Source: Jackrogersella multiformis
Lineage: Eukaryota > Ascomycota > Sordariomycetes > Xylariales > Hypoxylaceae
Direction: 5' to 3'
Assembly (NCBI GenBank): GCA_902806575.1
Contig: CADCXD010000004.1
Location: 186,001-250,000, forward strand
DNA length: 64,000 bases
Positions 51,163 to 63,520 of this stretch are shown piece after piece (position 1 is the first letter of the stretch; every line of letters starts with the position of its first letter). Below the pieces are notes generated by a model. The model had not been told where the DNA came from. It saw nothing but the letters and a program-made list of their open reading frames with translations, and searched no databases. The position numbers were made by a program, and so were the translations under genes.

Positions 51163-54100
51163 GTTGTCCGCAGGGTCCGGGTAAGCGTCCGTCCGTCTCG
51201 TGTCGTAGATATAGAAAGACAGAAAAATACGGGAGGCGAGCGATGCTTACGATGAGGGTTGACGACGGAAGGTTTTGGTAGATAGTCAAAGCGCCGGGCA
51301 GTGGACTCGCGGCCGAAAGTTTAAAGAAAAAGACGATGACTCCAGGGTTATATTATAAGCAGCCGAGGAAGAGGCGACATAGTTCTACACTAGGAAAATA
51401 GTCAGGTGGATTTAGGATTTACTTCCACCGAGAGAAAAGCATACCGGGTACACGAGCAGCTCGACGAGCCATACAGAGCAACCGTAGCAGCCGTAGATGA
51501 TGGAGTGAGCCCCATTGTGGGCAGCTGTGTGGGTAAGCCAATCACACCGGCATCCCCGGTTCTGTATCGTGACAAAGGCCCTAACGATCGACGAGATTAC
51601 ATTACGTTACGTGGTCGACATGGGGTGGCTGATGCTCCATCCGCGGTCGACCTCCTGGGATACCGAGATGTAGGCCAGGGGACCTTCGCCTGCTCGCGCG
51701 GTTGGGGTTGTGATGACAGTGCCGTAATGAGAATCGTAAACCTCGTTGCTTTCCGCAAAAGGCATTTCCGAATTCGACCATACACGCGCACACATACCAC
51801 ATACCTACCTACCTGGTAATTACCAAAGCAGGGCCGCCAAGTCATGGCTGGGATAGGTACCGACGCTAGCACCGAGAACCCGTAGACGTCACGATGACCC
51901 CTGGTCTAGCACGTCCCTGGTACGTCCCTGGTACGTCCCTAGACCTTCTAGAAGAAGGAGAAGAGATTTCTTAGCGTTGCAGATCAGGCGCATCCGGAGT
52001 TATTCTATTTGCTAACAGGTTCCACCTTGCGGCAACTCCTAGTGCTACCTAGCTCCTTCACCGCCGAGACAGGAACGGAAAGCTTGTAATGACGAGCTGC
52101 TACCTATTCTCGAGACATTGCTTTCTTTGGTTTGCTACATGTAGGTATCGCACCTATCATAAGTAAGGATGTCTTATCGTGGCTTACGCCTCATTCCTCA
52201 TCTCCGTCACTCGTCCATCAGCCCATTTGCTTTTAGCATGCTGCGAGTGGTAAAACGTTATGCGGCATGTCATCATCAGATTCTGCATCTCCATCTCGGA
52301 TCCCGGTACGTTCCAAGGTTTGTGGAGGTAGCATTATGCATGGGGCCGCTCAACCGATTCTCTTATTCTATTACATAAATATGTCGGGGTAGAACTTCTT
52401 TTCTGGACCAGGTGCCGAAGAGATCAGGTTAGATCTTGGAGTAAAAAGTTACCTAGATTCTTGGGGGCGCGGCTTAGTTGTTATTTTGCTGTTTTCATTA
52501 TTAATAATAAGTGAAAGATCAGTCGAGTATGGCCTTGCGGTTGTGGGCGGAGATGATGTTACATCCAAAACTACCTAGGTAGTGTACACTACCTACCTAG
52601 CAGCCTAGGTACTTACCTGGCAGCCTGGTAACCAACACCGAGACGCAGCGCGGTAAAGGAAGACATAGATAAATGCATGGTCTTTGGTTTTAACCGTCAA
52701 AATTGCACCGTGCGTAAGAAGCTAAGATGGCAGCCGAAAAAGGGAGCAGTCTGTACATACGAAGGAGGCTGGGAGGAAAGGAAGAAAGTCTACTCCCTCC
52801 CTCATAAACAATCTTTTTAACAAATCTCACTCCACATAGCCAGGATCATCCCCATTGTCCCCATCTGCTTATCATGGTTATGTGGTCCTTTTACTAAACG
52901 TGGACACAAATATATTCTACCATGCAGCTATGCAGCCATACTCATGTAACTAGTATTCTTATGCGGCGTAACATCTGAAGCAAGATCTATGTATGTAGGT
53001 ATGGAATCTAGCGGGTACTAATCTATAACACATGAAGCTGATCCCCATGGTATCCGTGCTTGCGCTACTAAAAAGCCTATTAGGTACGCAAGCGGTGATT
53101 CCCGATCTAGCGGGATTTTAAGGAGACAACTTGGGGAACACCAATGCTTATTCTTCGTATTTTAATATCGAATGATTGAGTGCTTCGTGCTTCCAAGGCT
53201 TTTCTTGCGCTACTCTACTACCATGACACATAGGGTCAGAACCAAGACCGTTGCCAACCAACGAGAGAAATCTCTTACCGATCAGTCTTATATGTTACAT
53301 ACTCCGAACTCTACCTTTGCTACCGAGAGTGTGCGTTCTGGTGAGGTTATTAGCAAGGAAGCGTGCTTATTATTACTCGTTTAAATTAATAGAGTTCCCG
53401 CACGGCTATTATAACAACTTGGAAGACTGCCAGGTTCAGCCTTAGAGATTCCGTACTCGCCAATGTTAAATAATCACGATAACTCCCTATTAGTAACATT
53501 AATGATATCGTACGAGGCAAATCCAAACAGCTTCTCGAACATAGCTAGAGTACGTCACCGACGTCGGACCACTCCAAAATTATCTCGTTATAGTGAATTA
53601 TATGATGTCCCTAAAAGAAAATCTGAGTCGACATAAAATGAAGTACGAAAGTATGTTGCCCTTATGACCACATGGGCTACGGTCGTACCAGCTTATAGCA
53701 CTGTCTACCTAGGTAACTAGCATTACTTAGTTGATTAAGTAGTTAGCTGGGCTACTATAGGGCGATTATCTCGTTTTCTCACGATCTATCTCTTCCATGC
53801 GTTAGGGAGCTAGTCTCGGATGAGCTTCTTCGAATTTTGTCTTCATTCCTTCACTTCAGATCCTGTCAATTACGAACGTTCCTTTCTGCCCATTTGCCCG
53901 TTCGTAGTAACTTTTAACTTCAAGTTCACTTCAACAGTCTGATCGTATGCCATCTTGAATGATACCACCTCATTGACCGGTTAAGGATCGTTGGTCGTGT
54001 TCAACTTAGGCCATGTTATTCTAGTCCCGATGAATGTGTCTGCACAAGCGATGTGTGATGATTAAGGTTTCCTCATTTGGTTCAATTGATGAGAATGGTG

Positions 54101-55653
54101 TGAATGGGCATTTCTCCGAATATTTTCTTAATGTTTGAGGTAATCTAGCATTCGCAAGCGCCTCGGGTTGCTGAAAACCGTCAACGATACATCCGAAGAG
54201 AGGTAACCAAACACAAGATAGTTGACGGATATCTGGTCAGAGTTGAACGTGAAAGACAACTCGCGGAATGTCTGGTAACCGACGAGATTCCTGCGGCTCT
54301 CGAATGGGCACACGATGGCCTTGGACACTATGCGACAGCGGTGACCCTAAGAAACTGGTCGGAAAATATCGGTGGCCGCGACGATGAAAGTCGGTGGTTG
54401 AGTATTACCAAAACTGTCATATTTGTGCAGAAACAGGCTCCCGTATACTACCTAGCTACGGTTAGCAGTAAACATGTATTAATAGTTCTGAAAACCTGGG
54501 ACATCGTCTGAATGGACGCGGTGGACTACCTAATCCTAACCGGATCACCTACCAGACGATGATAATCGACGACTGGATCTCAGACCACACATACTGGAAC
54601 CAGTGAAGCACCTACGATTGTAAGTTGTGATCAATTGAAGGTGCACTATTGTGCAAATGTAGTAATGTTTCATTTGTTGTTGTATTATGTAGGTTTTTAA
54701 GCTTCAGTACCAAACAGAGGATCTTACCTTATCTTCTTGATTACATACATATATATGTAGCCGCCCCATAGCTACCTATGTACATAATTTTGCATCTCTT
54801 ATGTACATTCAGTAGGTATTTTCACCAATGTAGTTTCTTAACCTAATAAGTGTCATGGTAGAGCTAGCTCGGGAGTATATCGACGCATGAAACAAAATGA
54901 TGACGTATTTGCTTCGTGGGGTAATTTTATTATCCGTATATACCCACCTACCTACCTACCTGATATGTAGGTAGGCAGGTAGGCACCTATCGAGACAAGT
55001 ATAAAGGGGTATCGCGAGCTCTGTTGATTGCTTCCTTGTAAATATATCACCATGCAACTTTAACTGAATTATTTTGCAACTTCTTCATTAAAATTGTCTG
55101 GGTAGAGGATTCTTCTCGTAGAAAACGACAGGTACGCACATCGACACAGTAGCTGAGCGATTGGGCCCTTTGACCACTCTCCAAATGTGTCTCATCGAAA
55201 TACAAAGAAGTAGGTAGGTAGTAGGTAGAAGATAGCCAAGATCACTCACAAATTCCAGCACGTAATATTGTTTATTATATTGTTTATTATTGGATCCATG
55301 GATGTTTGTTGCCGCGCTTGTTTCATGTCTTAAAAACCATCTAGCTACCTAGGTAAGTTATAGGTGCCCGACAACATTTTGACATCTGGGTAAGGTCTCG
55401 TTTGCTTGTTATGTCTCCAAACCTTGGAAGTCATAAAAAATGTAACCGTGGGGCTGTGTCGAGGCATCAATGATGGCGATGACAAGCCAAGCTTATAGCC
55501 AAGAGCTTAGGGTAGAGGATAACTGGAAAAGAAATACTTATCTACCTTGGTAGGTACTCAATTCATAGATTTTGTCCTTTGTTATATGTCAATTGTCTAT
55601 ATTTTGATCTCCTTAAATGAGCATTCATCTTCCAGGGCGCGCTCTAGTGCATC
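51163..55653. other. Gene-poor region between transporter and SGNH hydrolase
   Basis: About 4.5 kb. The left end is the transporter promoter, with three ACGTCCCTGGT-like units at 51908-51940. A 137-codon plus frame (51406-51819) is unrecognised and probably not a gene. A Ty3/gypsy integrase relic is at 54170-54605. TACCTAGG elements lie at 52570-52610 and 54945-54990. Confidence 0.55.
54170..54605 (+). mobile_element. Decayed Ty3/gypsy retrotransposon integrase fragment
   Basis: Plus-strand frames read VDGYLVRVERERQLAECLV, then the H2C2 zinc-finger half AHDGLGHYATAVTLRNW; in a shifted frame they read on as KYRWPRR, stop, KSVVEYYQNCHICAETGSR. This matches the order of a Ty3/gypsy integrase H2C2 zinc-binding module (H...H, YWP, then C-x2-C). 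A degenerate stretch like the start of the integrase core follows (MIIDDWISDH near 54560-54590). Frameshifts and stops show it is dead. I saw no LTRs, reverse transcriptase or gag around it. Confidence 0.7.
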
Positions 55654-56767
55654 ATGGCCCTCATCATGGACGCCGACAAAAAAAGATCATGGTCTTCACG
55701 GTTCACCTTCCTTCGTACCAAGAGGGCAATCTTCGCCTTGACCTCGTTGGCAATTGTCTCAATAGTGTTGATCGGTAGGTTCTATAATCTTGTAGCTCTA
55801 ATACTTACTCGTTTCCTAACGTATACCATTGATCTTAGCTCTCGGTGCGACCCGCGTACTTCGACCCGACAGCGGCGGCGACAGCGGCGGCGACGATCAT
55901 AACCAGCCACCGAGCGATACCAACACCACAGCTGATGGTATCATAGCCGCATCGGGCAATTGGAGACCAGAGAATTCGAGCAGCATCGCCGACGGTACGC
56001 CCCTTCGTATCATGTCGCTCGGCGCCTCGCTAGTTCGAGGAGAGTTCTCGACTGGCGACGTCGGGTTTCGCAAGACCATGCGCGATGAATTAGTTAATCT
56101 CGGCGTCCCCATCAACATGGTCGGTTCCCAGCGATTCGGCGATATGCTCGACAACGATCTCGAGGCCTACGGCGGGAATCGCGTCAGCCAAATCCACGAC
56201 CATGCGACACACATCGTACCGCAGCTACAACCGAACGTGTTTCTGATCCAGGTCGGAACGAACAACGTTCTTCAAGACCGAGACGTCAACAGGACGGGCG
56301 TGGACATGGAGGACTTCATCAACTACTTGCTGAAGGCATCGCCCCAGTCTACTGTGATATTTAGCACCTGTCTTACCAACACAGTTCCGGACTGCGAGCC
56401 TAAAATCTTGGACGTCAACCAGCAGTTTCGCGAGCTCATCAAAAAGTACGAATCGAAACCTGTATTGCTGGCCGAGATGCACCCTAGCGAAGGATTCCCC
56501 AATCGGCCACAGGTTGCGGACATCGGACCTGACGGCACGCACCCCACGGATTACGGTTATGACTTGATGGGACACATCTTCGTAATCGGCATCCAAGAGG
56601 CAGACAAAAAGGGGTTTCTCCGATGGCCGGTGGAGAACGGGCTAGAGAAAGATGGAGATGTTGGACGAGCTGAAGCGACTACAACAACAGAAGAATTGCC
56701 GCCATCGACATCAGCCATAGCCTCGAGGGCTATTGCAACAAATGCCATGGGACCTATTTATTCATGA
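55654..56767 (+). CDS. Membrane-anchored or secreted SGNH/GDSL-type hydrolase
   Basis: Two exons: 55654-55774 and 55839-56767, giving 349 aa; 64-nt intron GTAGGT...CTTAG. The N-terminus (KKRSWSSRFTFLRTKR) is basic and followed by a hydrophobic signal anchor (AIFALTSLAIVSIVLIALG). The catalytic domain has block I LRIMSLGASLVRGE with the nucleophile Ser, a QVGTNNVLQD block (G-x-N), and the catalytic D-x-x-H in PDGTHPTDYGY. Family members are esterases or lipases acting on acyl or acetyl esters, often of cell-wall polysaccharides; the substrate here is unknown. The C-terminus is Thr/Ala-rich. It lies 766 bp upstream of, and on the same strand as, the UstYa-like gene. Confidence 0.9.
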
Positions 56768-57533
56768 ATAATTAAAAAAGACCCAATACACCAACGACAA
56801 TCTGCTATATTGATATTGCACATCCAGTTAAGCCGTATGTTCCGATACAATGGTAGTTATTACCGAGGATCTATGATGAAAGACTTGGCTAAGAAGATCT
56901 TTAGATTCCCAGACGACCCAACTCGGTTAGGGTTGCCTCTAAATAATGAGGCTAAAGCTGTTGCAAACCCATACATAACAAGCCGCAGCGTCGTGTCGAA
57001 AAGGAGAAACCAGGGTCTTGAAACGTGGTTTTCCAATCCAACGCAAAGCAACAATAAGCGACGACCTTTTTTTTATATATACAATTAACATAACTTTTCG
57101 CTACGATATCGCCATTGCGCTTCGAGGATTAATCGCGATAGATAGAGGAATAAAATTCGCCAAATCCCTTTTTTGTATTTTTTAAAAGCGAGGTTAATTC
57201 GTATTACATAAGTAATCATCGTGACTATGATAGAAGATCTACACTACTTTACTCCTACTATCGTCCAAGCGCTAATACGAACCCCTGTCAACCAATAGCT
57301 AAAACGAGTTATCTCAAACTTGAGTCGAAACAACTGCGGTTACAACTACCACGATTCTATGAAGTACAGGATATGGGGTCGCTAGAGTTCCAAGGATTCT
57401 CCTCGAGTTTCCACTGTTCGCAGTCTCATAAAATGAATCCCTCGCACCGATCCTTATGATCTCCAATTTCCTTGTCTTATATTCCTTTCACTGTGTTGTT
57501 CCTCCCATACTATATTCCCCTGTGTAGATCACG
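56768..57533. other. Intergenic between SGNH hydrolase and UstYa-like gene
   Basis: About 770 bp. A 92-codon plus frame (56810-57088) is open but unrecognised and may be 3' UTR. The right part must carry the promoter of the UstYa-like gene. Confidence 0.5.
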
Positions 57534-58607
57534 ATGGAGTCCCACAAAGCCAAGTACGCCAATCTACAGCACGTCGACGACCGCGACGATTCGAGGTCTA
57601 GCACCGAGGTCGGGGATTCTCTGATGGGCGATGAGAAGCAGTGGCACGATGTAGAAATAATCGGGACAAGAACACGGACGAGGAAAAGCAAATTCATCGC
57701 AGCCCTCAAGTCAACAAGGTGGATAATCGACACTGCCTTGCTGTTAATTATCCTAGCGCTGTTAATTCGAGACCAATGGCGCAAACCCGCAGTCGAGGAG
57801 AAAGAAGTCAACCCGTGGCAATTCGGCCAAGACCTTACGGGAGTTGGCCCTAGATGTATGTTTAATCCGTACCTACCTAGGTAGGCAGCTAAGATTATCG
57901 AGGTCGGATCTAACGTACTATTTCAGTTACCCAGAAGATCACGACGTTCGAGAGGGATGAATCGTACGCACCAAATAACACCGCTGAATTCTTCAAAAAC
58001 GAGACACTTCAAAGATGGAATGACCTAATGCCAAGTAAGCATCTATGAGTTCGTATCAGACTAGAGAAAAGCCGCTAACTATTCAACAGAGGGTATGGGT
58101 TTCGTCTGGGTAAATGATACCAACCAGTACCACGATCTTCCCACACCAATCATGTGGCCAGACAAGACTGTTTTTACAACGTCAGCCACGCACCAACTTC
58201 ATTGTCTTGTAAGTTCACTTACCAATCTTACCTGATACTAGAGGATCTGTACCAGGCTTGACTAACAACGGTGATAACAGTTCGCCATCGTTCAGACCTA
58301 CTCGGGCCTAACCTCCGGCCACGAGATACCTGACGATCATCACTGGCACATGATACATTGCTTCGACTACATGCGACAGGCTATCATGTGTAGTTCCGAC
58401 ATGGCTCTAGAAGGTCTGGAGACGACGTTCCCTGATCATAATGGAGGATCAGATGGGTGGGATTCAAAGCATGGTAAGTTTTTTTTGACACCCAAGAGCC
58501 GGCATTTCATTGCGAATACTAATTCTTGAAAAGTATGCCGAGATTGGAACCAGGTCAAGTCATACCTGGAGAGCGTGCGGGCATATGATGACCAGCTGAT
58601 CTACTGA
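57534..58607 (+). CDS. UstYa-family (DUF3328) oxidase-like membrane protein
   Basis: Five exons: 57534-57855, 57927-58034, 58090-58208, 58281-58473 and 58534-58607, giving 271 aa; introns 71, 55, 72 and 60 nt, all in frame. A charged N-terminal tail is followed by one membrane helix (WIIDTALLLIILALLIRDQW). Both family signature motifs HxxHC are present: ATHQLHCL and WHMIHCFDYMRQAIMC. UstYa homologues act in fungal RiPP pathways (ustiloxin, phomopsin), where they help cyclise the peptide oxidatively; many others are orphans. Apart from the SGNH hydrolase I see no partner enzymes or repeated-core precursor nearby, so membership in a metabolite cluster is unproven. Confidence 0.92.
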
Positions 58608-58966
58608 TGCAATGTTTTTTTTTTTAAAGTCGCAATTAGCAATTGGAGTTGGGGCGCATTGTGTTTAATGTCGTAGCCTCTCAGGCACATTGAATATAAG
58701 ATTTGGGAGACTGGCACGACCAAACTTGTACATATTTACCTACCTTCCTATACCATATTTTTATACAGCACAAAACATCATTACCACCTACCGGGCTACT
58801 CTAAGACAATACCACATCTACATGACGACATATTTGGGGCGAACCCATCTATGTATTCGGCCAGGTTCGCAAATCTATCAAGAAATTTCATGGCAAGACT
58901 TTATTTTCATCTATGAAATTCATGTTACCTACATTTCATATGTTTACATGGACTACAATATCTTGA
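58608..58966. other. Convergent 3' region of UstYa-like gene and small Cys gene
   Basis: About 360 bp with a T-run just after the UstYa-like stop. The plus frame 58690-58977 is AT-rich, Tyr/Ile-heavy and probably not coding. Confidence 0.5.
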
Positions 58967-59335
58967 TCAACCTTTAAAGCCGACTTCCCTTCTATAGTTT
59001 CTGAGTTCATCGGACATTAACGCCTTGGTCTTCGAGTTCTTCGCATTCTCCTTAGTCTTCTTCTCTGCGATGATACGCTTCTCTGCATCTTGCTTCCTCT
59101 GGTCTTGTTCGGCCGCGGCCTTCTCGGGATAACATGTAGGGCATGTCTCGTCGATTACGGGAGCAATGGGATGGCCGGACTTAGTCTTGATGCTATTAGT
59201 AACGTGTATGGGATGGTATGTGTTAGCATAGAAACCAAGTTTCGCCTTGACGCATAATTTTATACTAGACTTAGAGTGCCGGCTATGTCCCGGTTTCTCG
59301 CATCTTTGGTACTCTTCTACCTCACTCGTACACAT
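58967..59335 (-). CDS. Small Cys/Lys-rich hypothetical protein, 122 aa
   Basis: Single-exon frame of 122 codons starting MCTSEVEEYQRCEKPGHSRH. Cysteines at 2, 12, 28 and a CxxC at 65-68 (DETCPTCYPE), with several His in between, suggest a small zinc-binding fold; residues ~72-110 form a highly charged helix (Lys/Glu/Gln). Similar small fungal proteins with this N-terminal Cys pattern exist, but I know of no defined function. Composition and the intact frame favour a real gene. It converges on the UstYa-like gene. Confidence 0.65.
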   Translation of the reverse strand: MCTSEVEEYQRCEKPGHSRHSKSSIKLCVKAKLGFYANTYHPIHVTNSIKTKSGHPIAPVIDETCPTCYPEKAAAEQDQRKQDAEKRIIAEKKTKENAKNSKTKALMSDELRNYRREVGFKG

Positions 59336-61816
59336 ATTTCTTCTTGTTAAAGGTATCTAGCGATTAGAGGTTTTGTGTCTAAAAAGTCAAGACCTGCTCG
59401 ACGAAGAAATATGTGCTACTCGTAGGTATTTCGAGAAAAAGCAAATGAGAACTGGTTGGGAATACTGATACCCGATGTAGTAGCCAACAGTTTGCTTGAA
59501 ATATATATATACCTATAACACTTGCATTTTCCATAACAAAAGCATCAATATTTAACAAAGGTATTGTTTCTCATTGCTTTCTACATTTGATATCTTCCGT
59601 AACGATCGGTAATATCCTTTAAGAAGGTTTCAAGGCCATTGTTTATATCTCTAATAGGGTAACTCAGCCTTAAATCGCTGTTTGTCCATGTTCTTCATAG
59701 GGCTGATAGACACAAAGGGCGCCTCACGAGCTTACAGGTAGACAAATGAACTCTTGCATCACTTATGTATGTGCCATGCTGTGTACCCGCGATTGCAGAT
59801 TCATGCACTCTTCCGAGCCTGTGTCCCCCCAAGTTGCGTGTATGAATGATTGATACTCACCTGGTATCAATGTTAATAAGTTATAATAATCCAGTAAAGA
59901 GCTGGGTAGGCATACATAAATTTAACTATAAAAGGTCTTATAGATCCAACATATGTGACCCTTAACTTAGCTACCTACCTAGGTACCTAGGTAGGTAGCT
60001 TGACGATAGTGATCATATCATATACTGAGAAGGCGAACTTTAGATTGTTGAAGAATTTCATTCTTTACCCCCTTATTTCTTTCTAACTTGCCAAGCCGGA
60101 ATGGATTCCGTCTTACGAGCCTCTATTTAAGCTTGTTCCCCTGGACAAATCTCCTTTGTTTACCAGTATTATAACCCATATTATAATTTACCAATAACAT
60201 AGGATATTATAACCAAGCCAACAATCATAATGATTTAAGCGACTGGCATAGAAGTATTAAAAGGGGCAATTAAGTATGCTTGTGTTTTCTTGATGGCGTC
60301 ACACATATTTTTAAATATTGTATGACTGGGCCACACGGGATGCTTCTGCCCGAGGAGAAATACCACGGGGAGACCCTCGAACTAAAGACCCTCGATTAAC
60401 AAAGTAGCCCAGATAAAGCACATGCTCCAAGTAAATCCCTCTGATTGCTGTAGGGGATATAGTTTTATCAAGTACTGGTTAGAGGACTCACGTACGGTAG
60501 GTGACTGCGCTGTGGTTTATGACATAGCGTACGCCGGCAACAACTGATACTTATCTACCTAGGTAGGTAGGTAGGCACCTAAAGGCATGAAACATCCTGT
60601 GTTAGATGTATAGTCATGGTGGATCGGGTCGCCTAACTGCTAAATCTCTTTCATCTAACGAAACGCGCATATTAGATGTTCGGCAGGAAAATGGTATTGC
60701 AAACTGACGGGTAGTTAAGATAGGAAGGAACGGAGATATCCCCGGTCTTGTCATACCTGTCGGATCCGAAAGATCATCGGACAACCGGAGATCGGGTCCG
60801 CGATCACGTTGCGAGGTGCCTACCTAGGTCCTTACCTGCCTAGTAAGCAAGTGAATGTCATTAGGTTACCTAGGTAATTACCTACCTACCTAGGTACCTA
60901 AGGTATCAACCTTACACACCTTTTACATCCTAGATTTAATATATGAATGAAAAAGAAAGGTTGAAAATGATTTAAACGTTCAAGCTTATGTTAGCAAATC
61001 TTACGAAGTTGCAACGTTAAAAGCAATTATAAGCTTATGTACTTCCTATTTACCTAATTAAGATATGTACTTGGAGAGGTATTAATTTGATTTTGGCATT
61101 GTTAAACCTTGAAAAAGAATATCCCTTTATTAAAGTAACAAGCCATTAGGTAATAGGAAGAGTGCGTGTGATTATCTAAACGCCACTATAGGTACCGATA
61201 TGGAGAATCAGCCACAGTCCTAGGATAAAAGCCCCTTATTAATAGATTACATAATGAAACTCTACTTGTTTAGGTACCGCCAATGGTGCTATCGGTTCGC
61301 TAACGGACAATTGTCTACACTACCTAGGTAGGTATATTTTTAACGCGTCCTTCCTCAAGGCATGCGCCACAATTGAGACGCGGAATTTGGCCGATCTACG
61401 TACATAGTAGTGTTACAGGCAGGTTAGGTTAGGTACCTTAGGTAGGTACCTAGCAGGACATCAAAGAATTTCTTCCTGGTCCGAACCCTTAACATTTAGA
61501 CTCATAACTTACAACTACAACTACAACTACCGACGAAACAACACAAGGAAACCCTCTTCCTTTTTTTCGCCTCGGAAAATTAATTAATTTTAACATCTTT
61601 CTACAGACATAAGATACCCAGTTTCCAGATTTGCATTACAAATACTGTGCCGCATCATCCTTTACTACTCTGCCCTACGTGATTCGGCCGACTGTGTCGC
61701 CTCCCTTCCCTCCTATTTCCCCCGTTCCCCGTCCTCTGGTGCGACCGTGTGAGGGAAAAAGACGGCAAGAAAAAAAGAAAAAAAGAAAAAAAGGGGAAGG
61801 GTGAGGCAAAGATGCA
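59336..61816. other. Intergenic upstream of the CXC gene
   Basis: About 2.5 kb, AT-rich, no gene seen. TACCTAGG clusters at 59970-59998, 60555-60575, 60825-60905, 61318-61332 and 61430-61450; an (ACTACA)n-type run at 61508-61532; a purine (A/G) run at 61760-61805 just before the CXC gene start. Confidence 0.6.
60825..60905. repeat. TACCTAGGTA palindrome cluster
   Basis: At least four CCTAGG palindromes with TACC/GGTA arms in 80 bp; same family as the clusters at 25.1 and 41.9 kb. Confidence 0.88.
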
Positions 61817-63520
61817 ATGTCGTATCCACCAGCCAAGCGACAGCGATCTAACACGTCGCGAGATACCTCCAACGGCACCCCGCAGACCACAGCTCCCGCC
61901 CTGCGGCATCACCAAGTCAACCAAGGCCTCAGCCTCTATTCGCCTACGGGCTACGAGAATGGCGGCTACTCTCTCCAGCCCACCACTCGCCAAACCGTCA
62001 GCTATAACCCCTACTCACCTAGTGCGGTGACGAACTCAGCCAGCGGATATCCCGGAACATATCAGACCTCATCGGCTGGCTATGGCGCTGGTCCATACAG
62101 CCCCCAACCCCAAGCCAGCAGTTTCGCGGCACACTACTCCCAGGCGCCAACTAATGGACACATGACCTCTCATGCTACACATTATACACAGGCGAGCGTT
62201 AATGGAATTCGCAATGGGAACTTTGCGGAAACACAGGCACAGGCACAAGCACAGGCCCAGACACAGACACAGACCCTATTACAAGGACAGTCACCACAGC
62301 CAGGAACAGGTGGAACGTATTCGCCTGTGCCGACGAATCACCACATTACCACCTACAACCAGCAATCACGCACCAATCAGCCGACATCAGCTATATCACA
62401 ACATCCGCAGCACCCTCTGTCGCAGTATGGCGAACCGTATACCTCCCAGCCGACAGCACATAACACGTCGTATCACGCCACTACCAATTCCTATTCAGAT
62501 CCCTCCACCTTGAACTCCCACTTCAGCCCGGTACATCTACCTAGTCCGGCGCATTTACATAGCCCAGCCTCGTTGTCGACTCCTGTACACCAGAACGGGA
62601 ATAGTCTGACGCCGGAAGATTTACATGATATCGACGACGACGAGGACGCACAGGGCGAGACGGCAGACGAGTCAACAGAGGTAAGGAATGAATTTATCAA
62701 TAGATAACCAGTGCCATGGCTATAGCATCAAGGGCGAGCAAAGAACAATGTAGAATGCTAACATCCGTCTTATCCGCAGGTTTACACCAACCCTGATCTA
62801 TCGAAATCCTCTATACCCCCTATACCGTCCGTCCCTACACCACCAATCGACACGTCATCCAGGGGTGGGCAGAGGTTTAAGAAGTGTTCTTGTAAGACGG
62901 GACGCGGCGATAAGAAAGCCTGCATGTTCTGTGTGTGCAGTAAGCAGGGGCTCAGTTGCAATTCAACTTGTTCTTGCGGCGACGCGTGTGCAAACCCCTT
63001 TGCGGACTTGACGCAGTTCTTCGGCTCGTCACCCGCATTTACCAAACCCTGCGGGGCCAACGCCTGCTTCGCCACCTGGCTCTGCAACCAACCGAATGTG
63101 GAGGAACTAGATATGGATCTGATAATAGATATCCTACTTTACGACGATACGTCTTGGGCGACTATCCGGGAATACAACGACCCGTTCAAGAAATGGGAGG
63201 AAAGCTGGAAGAGGGCTCGCGCTGGCAAGAGAAAGAAGAACCGCGAGGACCGCGAACGCCTCGAGTTCGAGCTACTCCGTGGCGCGTTGGGCAACTGTAA
63301 TCAGAACGACTTCTACGGCCACTGGTATAGCTTCTGTCGGGGTGGTTGGGTCCTTACCGACCATTGGGACCACTGCCAGGAGTGCCGCATCTGCAAGCCC
63401 AGCACAGAATGGCATTGCGATAAGCATAGCCGTTGCACAATGGATCGCGTCTGTCCTGACTGCGCATCGGCTACACCATACCCGGGCATGCTAACTTCCT
63501 ATCCGGATCCTAGCAGTTAA
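61817..63520 (+). CDS. CXC (tesmin/TSO1-like CRC) domain protein
   Basis: Two exons: 61817-62680 and 62780-63520, giving 534 aa; 99-nt intron GTAAGG...CCGCAG. The N-terminal half is low complexity (Ser/Thr/Tyr/Gln/Pro), with a near-perfect Gln-Ala/Gln-Thr tract encoded at 62233-62275, then an acidic patch (DIDDDEDAQGE). The second exon holds a Cys-rich CXC motif (KKCSCKTGRGDKKACMFC, CVCSKQGLSC, CSCGDAC), which in tesmin/TSO1/LIN54 binds zinc and DNA, followed by a charged helix (KRKKNREDRERLEFEL) and a C-terminal Cys/His-rich segment (HCQECRICKP, CDKHSRC, CPDC). Only one CXC repeat is obvious, where plant and animal proteins have two. A nuclear DNA-binding role is inferred. Confidence 0.83.
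62233..62275 (+). repeat. Coding CAGGCA/CAGACA repeat (QA/QT tract)
   Basis: Six-base units (CAGGCA, CAGACA) encode alternating Gln-Ala then Gln-Thr in the CXC protein; likely length-variable. Confidence 0.92.

Noticed and set aside
51406..51819. 137-codon plus frame upstream of the transporter
   Set aside because: Unrecognised, overlapped by open minus frames, no intron signals or domain character; probably promoter/5' UTR sequence.
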